Assembly (NCBI GenBank): GCA_964460075.1
Contig: CAYWPC010000005.1
Location: forward strand, 34,117 to 98,116
DNA from: JAMBLL01 sp964460075
GTDB taxonomy: Bacteria; Actinomycetota; Acidimicrobiia; Spongiisociales; UBA5794
DNA length: 64,000 nt
Direction of reading: 5' to 3'
A model generated the notes under the pieces. It saw only the letters and a program-made list of their open reading frames with translations, was not told where the DNA came from and did not search any database. Positions within the stretch are counted from its first letter, which is position 1, and each line of letters starts with the position of its first letter. A program made the translations under genes and the position numbers. This document shows, piece after piece, positions 60,873-64,000 of the stretch.

Positions 60873-62105
60873 TCAGTCGTCTCTTGTCATCACCTCGGAC
60901 AGTCCGTCCCCGAAGTCCGAACGTCCCGACAGCAGATCACTCCCGTGGCTGACCGCGTCCTTGCCGTACTTACGACGCAGATGATCGACGGATGCGTCCA
61001 GTGCCTCGAACTCCAACTCCCTCGGGGTTCCCCCGCTCGTCGCGTCATCAACACCGAGAGCGAGTTGCAAGGGCTCCCCAACACCCAGTCCCGATGTCGA
61101 GATCCCAAGGAGGGAGATCTCGTGCTTTGGAAACTCGTCAAGGACGCTCTTCAGCAGTCCTGTTGCCACATCGACTATGGCCTGCGTCCCAGCCGTAGGT
61201 GTCGGCATCGTCATCGATCTCGTCACAGAGGACAGGTCCCCAAATCTGACCCTCACCGTCACCGTCCTCGCTGATCGGTCGTTCTTGCGGAGTCGTGCGG
61301 CTACTTTGTCTGTGAGGCGTTGGAGCACAGGCATGAGATCGTCGATCGTGCGACGGGCCGAGCGCATTGCGCTCTGCGCACCAACGGACTTTGCCTTCCG
61401 CGTCCTGACCACCGACCTTGGATCTTGATTCCGAGAGAGCGCACCGAGATGACCGGCAGCGCCCTTGCCGAGCATTGCGACGAGGGACTCATGTGGTGTC
61501 CCCGCAATGTCACCAATCGTCTTGAGGCCGAGTTCGCCGAGTCTCCGCTTGGTAACCGGCCCAACACCCCACAGGTACGAGACACGGAGTGGGTGCAAAA
61601 ACTCGAGCTCTCTGCCAGGTTCAACGATCAGGACACCGTCGGGTTTCGCCACCTGACTGGCGATCTTCGAGAGGAACTTCTTGGTGCTGGCTCCAACGGA
61701 CACGGCAAGCCCTGTCGCGGATCGAACGTCCCTTCGGATCTGGTGTGCGATCTCTTCAGGCGATCCAAACAAGTGGATGGAGCCCGTAACGTCGAGGAAC
61801 GCCTCGTCGATCGAGAGAGGCTCCACCTGGGGCGTGTACGACTCGAAGATCTTGAAGACCGCTCGTGAGTATTGCGGATAGGCCCCAAAGGTCCCGTCTA
61901 CCTCGACCAGTCTCGGACACCTGGCGCGCGCGTCGACCATTCGCATGCCTCCCCTAACACCGAACTCGCGGGCTTGATAGGTGCACGACAACACGACGCC
62001 GGTACCCACGGCAACGGGCTTTCCCTCGAGGGTCGGGTTCTCGAGAACGGCGACGGCTGCGTAGAAGGCGTCAAGATCTGCATGCAGGATCCCAGGTACG
62101 TTCAT
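60873..62105 (-). CDS. dinB: DNA polymerase IV (Y-family)
   Basis: This 410-residue translesion polymerase has the catalytic residues in ILHADLDAFYAAV and SIDEAFLDVTG, the helix-hairpin-helix region GVGPVTKRRLGELGLKTIGDIAG, and a little-finger domain. The ATG at 62103-62105 matches family starts (MNVPGILHADLDAFYAAV). No clear SOS box is seen upstream, but the palindrome at 62143-62186 lies 40 bases before the start. The C-terminal tail after the little finger lacks an obvious clamp-binding motif in what I can read. Confidence 0.95.
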   Translation of the reverse strand: MNVPGILHADLDAFYAAVAVLENPTLEGKPVAVGTGVVLSCTYQAREFGVRGGMRMVDARARCPRLVEVDGTFGAYPQYSRAVFKIFESYTPQVEPLSIDEAFLDVTGSIHLFGSPEEIAHQIRRDVRSATGLAVSVGASTKKFLSKIASQVAKPDGVLIVEPGRELEFLHPLRVSYLWGVGPVTKRRLGELGLKTIGDIAGTPHESLVAMLGKGAAGHLGALSRNQDPRSVVRTRKAKSVGAQSAMRSARRTIDDLMPVLQRLTDKVAARLRKNDRSARTVTVRVRFGDLSSVTRSMTMPTPTAGTQAIVDVATGLLKSVLDEFPKHEISLLGISTSGLGVGEPLQLALGVDDATSGGTPRELEFEALDASVDHLRRKYGKDAVSHGSDLLSGRSDFGDGLSEVMTRDD

Positions 62106-62142
62106 ACCCCCATAGTGACACACCCCCACGACACTTGAGGGC

Positions 62143-62186
62143 TCTGGCGTAGATGTCCGCAATATGTTGCGGACATCTACGCCAGA
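62143..62186. repeat. Perfect intergenic palindrome upstream of dinB
   Basis: A perfect 20-bp inverted repeat (62143-62162 and 62167-62186) surrounds TATG. Its outer GGCGTAGA/TCTACGCC and inner CCGCA/TGCGG are shared with the imperfect palindrome at 57081-57120. It stands 38 bases before the dinB start and could be an operator, a promoter-proximal hairpin, or a dispersed palindromic repeat. Confidence 0.8.
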
Positions 62187-62210
62187 CCAAGAAAATGTGG
62201 GTCAAGAAGT

Positions 62211-62265
62211 CCGAAACCGGACCGATACGTTGCAATGGAGCAGTTAGATAACCAACAACTGGAAA
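62211..62265. repeat. 55-bp direct copy left of the second scaffold gap
   Basis: These 55 bases recur exactly at 62366-62420 across the second N run. As at the first gap, this is best read as an unmerged contig overlap. Confidence 0.95.
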
Positions 62266-62365
62266 NNNNNNNNNNNNNNNNNNNNNNNNNNNNNNNNNNN
62301 NNNNNNNNNNNNNNNNNNNNNNNNNNNNNNNNNNNNNNNNNNNNNNNNNNNNNNNNNNNNNNNNN
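62266..62365. other. Scaffold gap of 100 N
   Basis: A second run of exactly 100 N, again between identical 55-bp copies. True missing length is probably zero. Confidence 0.95.
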
Positions 62366-62420
62366 CCGAAACCGGACCGATACGTTGCAATGGAGCAGTT
62401 AGATAACCAACAACTGGAAA

Positions 62421-62640
62421 TCTTCGAGTGGTTGGGTGTATCCTATGAGTGGGTTTTCGTCGTAGGCTCCTATGGCGCCTATTCCATAGTTACGCACTAA
62501 GGATTTAGGAGGGTGTTGAGACACAAGGCTGTACACCAGTCGGGATAACTGGCGCACGGCGCTTTCTCGATCAGGCTCGCTCGACTGACTCACGCGATCC
62601 AGCACATAACAACTGTCGCATTCGAACTGGGCTGGGGGAA
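62421..62640. other. Intergenic region of different composition, no firm gene
   Basis: The 220 bases before the last gene are visibly richer in A+T than the flanks. A minus-strand frame ending at 62399 gives 68 codons (…RNYGIGAIGAYDENPLIGY…), which looks partly protein-like but matches no family I recognise and runs into the duplicated contig end. I find no convincing RNA gene. It probably holds the promoter of the kinase gene. Confidence 0.4.
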
Positions 62641-64000
62641 ATGAAGAACGACAACCGACTCGGATCTCCGACGCCGAACGGCGTGGTCAAGCCTTCGGGC
62701 CTGACGATACGTCTAAAGGTCTTCGTCGAGTTGGTCACCATCGGGCTGATCCCGCTCATCTTGGTTGGATTCGTCGTCACCTCCGTCGTTCGGAGAGCCT
62801 CCATTCAGGATCACCTCGATGCGCTCACCGCCGTGGCAGAGATCCAAAACAACAGGATCGACTCCCTCGTCGTCGAACGATTGAAGAATTACTCGGCTGC
62901 GATGTCGGACCCTCGCATGTCGAACATCGCTCGCCTCATCAGCGACTGCGGTGACACCGCAAGCAGGGAGCGGATAAACACACTCCTCACAGCACTTCGC
63001 AACCAGCACCTCGACGCGCTGAGCGACCTCGAACTCATCGACCGAAGCGGCTGCGTTATTGCATCGACGGACACCGAAGCGATCGGCCGAGAGGTTGTGA
63101 ACCGCGCCCTATTCGAAAAGGGATCCGTCGAGATGGCGTATGGGTCCCTGCGACGCAACGATGCGGGCAGATTGGTTCTGCCAATCGCAAGGCCGCTCGT
63201 GAGAGATGGTGTCGAGGTGGCAACCGTTCAACTCGACGCCTACATGGGCCAACTGACAGAGTGGGCGGCGAACTACACGGGACTGGGCAAGACAGGGGAG
63301 TCCCTGTTCGGTGTTCTCGACGAGGATGGTGCCTACGCAGTGTTCGTGACGCCACTGCGCTTTCGCCCGGACGCCGCCTTTGCAAGAACGGTCCCTATGA
63401 CGGACCTCAACATCCCTATCGTCCAGGCGCTCCTCGGTAACGAGGCCTCCTTCACCGAGTCTGTTGACTATCGGGGCGTCGCTGTCCTCGCAGTGACACA
63501 CCATGTCTCACCCTCTGGCGTTGGCATTGTCGTCAAGATCGACAAGAGCGAGGCACTTGAGACCATGACGCAGCTATCCAGATTTCTCGTGGCGACCGGG
63601 GCAACGTTCCTCATCCTCCTCATCCTCTCTGCTGCACTGCTCGCGCAACGACGTACCAAGCCGATTCGCGAAATCACCGACACGGCAGTGAGAGTCGCCC
63701 TGGGAGATCTTGACCAGAGAACGGCTGTCACCGTGCGAGACGAACTCGGGATCCTCGCACGCGCTGTCAACGAGATGGCTGACGGGTTGGTAGAGAAGCA
63801 TCGCACACTCGAGAATGAGGTTCGAGCACGGACGGCGGAACTCAACCAGATGATCGTGACACTTAAGCACAGCAACCAGGACCTCGAGCGCATGGCCGTC
63901 GTGAGCGCCCATGATTTGAGTGAGCCGTTGCGCAAGATCAGAATCTTCGGTGAGCGGCTGGTCGATACTGCCGGTACGGGTCTCGATGAGCGGTCGTTGG
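62641..64000 (+). CDS. Membrane sensor histidine kinase, truncated by window end
   Basis: The first 453 codons of this gene are visible and the frame is still open at the window edge. A membrane helix near residues 26-45 (FVELVTIGLIPLILVGFVV), a dCache-like extracytoplasmic domain to about 300, and a second helix near 318-335 are followed by a HAMP domain (RRTKPIREITDTAVRVALGDL, NEMADGL), a coiled coil and the phosphoacceptor AVVSAHDLSEPLRKIRIFGE. The HDLSEPLR form is seen in phytochrome- and PAS-type kinases rather than the HELRTP type. The ATPase domain lies beyond the window. GGGGGAA before the ATG gives a tight Shine-Dalgarno. Confidence 0.88.
   Translation, partial: MKNDNRLGSPTPNGVVKPSGLTIRLKVFVELVTIGLIPLILVGFVVTSVVRRASIQDHLDALTAVAEIQNNRIDSLVVERLKNYSAAMSDPRMSNIARLISDCGDTASRERINTLLTALRNQHLDALSDLELIDRSGCVIASTDTEAIGREVVNRALFEKGSVEMAYGSLRRNDAGRLVLPIARPLVRDGVEVATVQLDAYMGQLTEWAANYTGLGKTGESLFGVLDEDGAYAVFVTPLRFRPDAAFARTVPMTDLNIPIVQALLGNEASFTESVDYRGVAVLAVTHHVSPSGVGIVVKIDKSEALETMTQLSRFLVATGATFLILLILSAALLAQRRTKPIREITDTAVRVALGDLDQRTAVTVRDELGILARAVNEMADGLVEKHRTLENEVRARTAELNQMIVTLKHSNQDLERMAVVSAHDLSEPLRKIRIFGERLVDTAGTGLDERSL

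Noticed and set aside
1..64000. CRISPR arrays, tRNA or rRNA genes, prophage modules
   Set aside because: No regular spaced repeats, cloverleaf-like intergenic segments, rRNA-like sequence or structural phage genes were seen in either strand.

Overview
The window is a high-G+C bacterial chromosome segment of actinobacterial character, most like a class Acidimicrobiia genome. That placement is inferred from gene content: a 30-residue bS22 ribosomal protein, a CsoR-type copper sensor, an F420-type PPOX protein, an LCP cell-wall protein, DUF4389 and DUF4349 proteins, two branched-chain-amino-acid-type (liv) ABC operons, and a cbs-X-metB order like that of mycobacteria. Two runs of 100 N, each flanked by an identical 55-base repeat, show that this is a scaffolded, probably metagenome-derived assembly. 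I saw no rRNA, tRNA, CRISPR array or phage module.

Region by region. 1-5.4 kb: the end of purQ, purL and a translationally coupled amidase whose 3' end is hit by a decayed IS5-type insertion sequence, then an SRPBCC protein. 5.4-15.3 kb: a tightly packed minus-strand operon encoding a TetR regulator, alpha/beta hydrolase, lipoprotein solute-binding protein, LivG, LivF, LivH, LivM, a KAS III-like enzyme and an acyl-CoA synthetase. It looks like an uptake-and-CoA-activation unit for an unknown carboxylic acid. 15.4-18.7 kb: rhomboid protease, purF, purM. 18.8-27.1 kb: DUF4389 and DUF4349 membrane proteins, a crotonase, a class III aminotransferase, a small zinc protein, an Lnt homologue with Ser at the catalytic Cys position, an IMPase and an amidohydrolase. 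27.2-35.0 kb: a second liv operon next to a GAF/PAS sensor kinase and OmpR-type regulator. 35.1-38.4 kb: a zinc-ribbon protein, a SelW-like selenoprotein gene with an in-frame UGA, ilvD and an LCP protein. 38.5-48.5 kb: PLP enzymes, an SDR, PPOX protein, RsgA, transsulfuration genes, an ABC exporter and lipoproteins. 48.7-57.0 kb: csoR, a DUF255 protein, PAC2 protein, a MITE-like insertion, a CopD-like protein, an orphan NMT1-type binding protein, bS22, a GATase, LMW phosphatase, homoserine kinase and CDF transporter. 57.2-64.0 kb: an ABC exporter with a fused permease, an EamA transporter, dinB and a truncated sensor kinase.

The strongest observations are the SelW-like selenoprotein, which gene callers would truncate to a 69-residue ORF, with a SECIS-like hairpin just after the UGA; two clean mobile-element scars whose empty sites can be reconstructed; the Ser-for-Cys Lnt homologue; a family of intergenic palindromes; and matching hairpins after both liv binding-protein genes.
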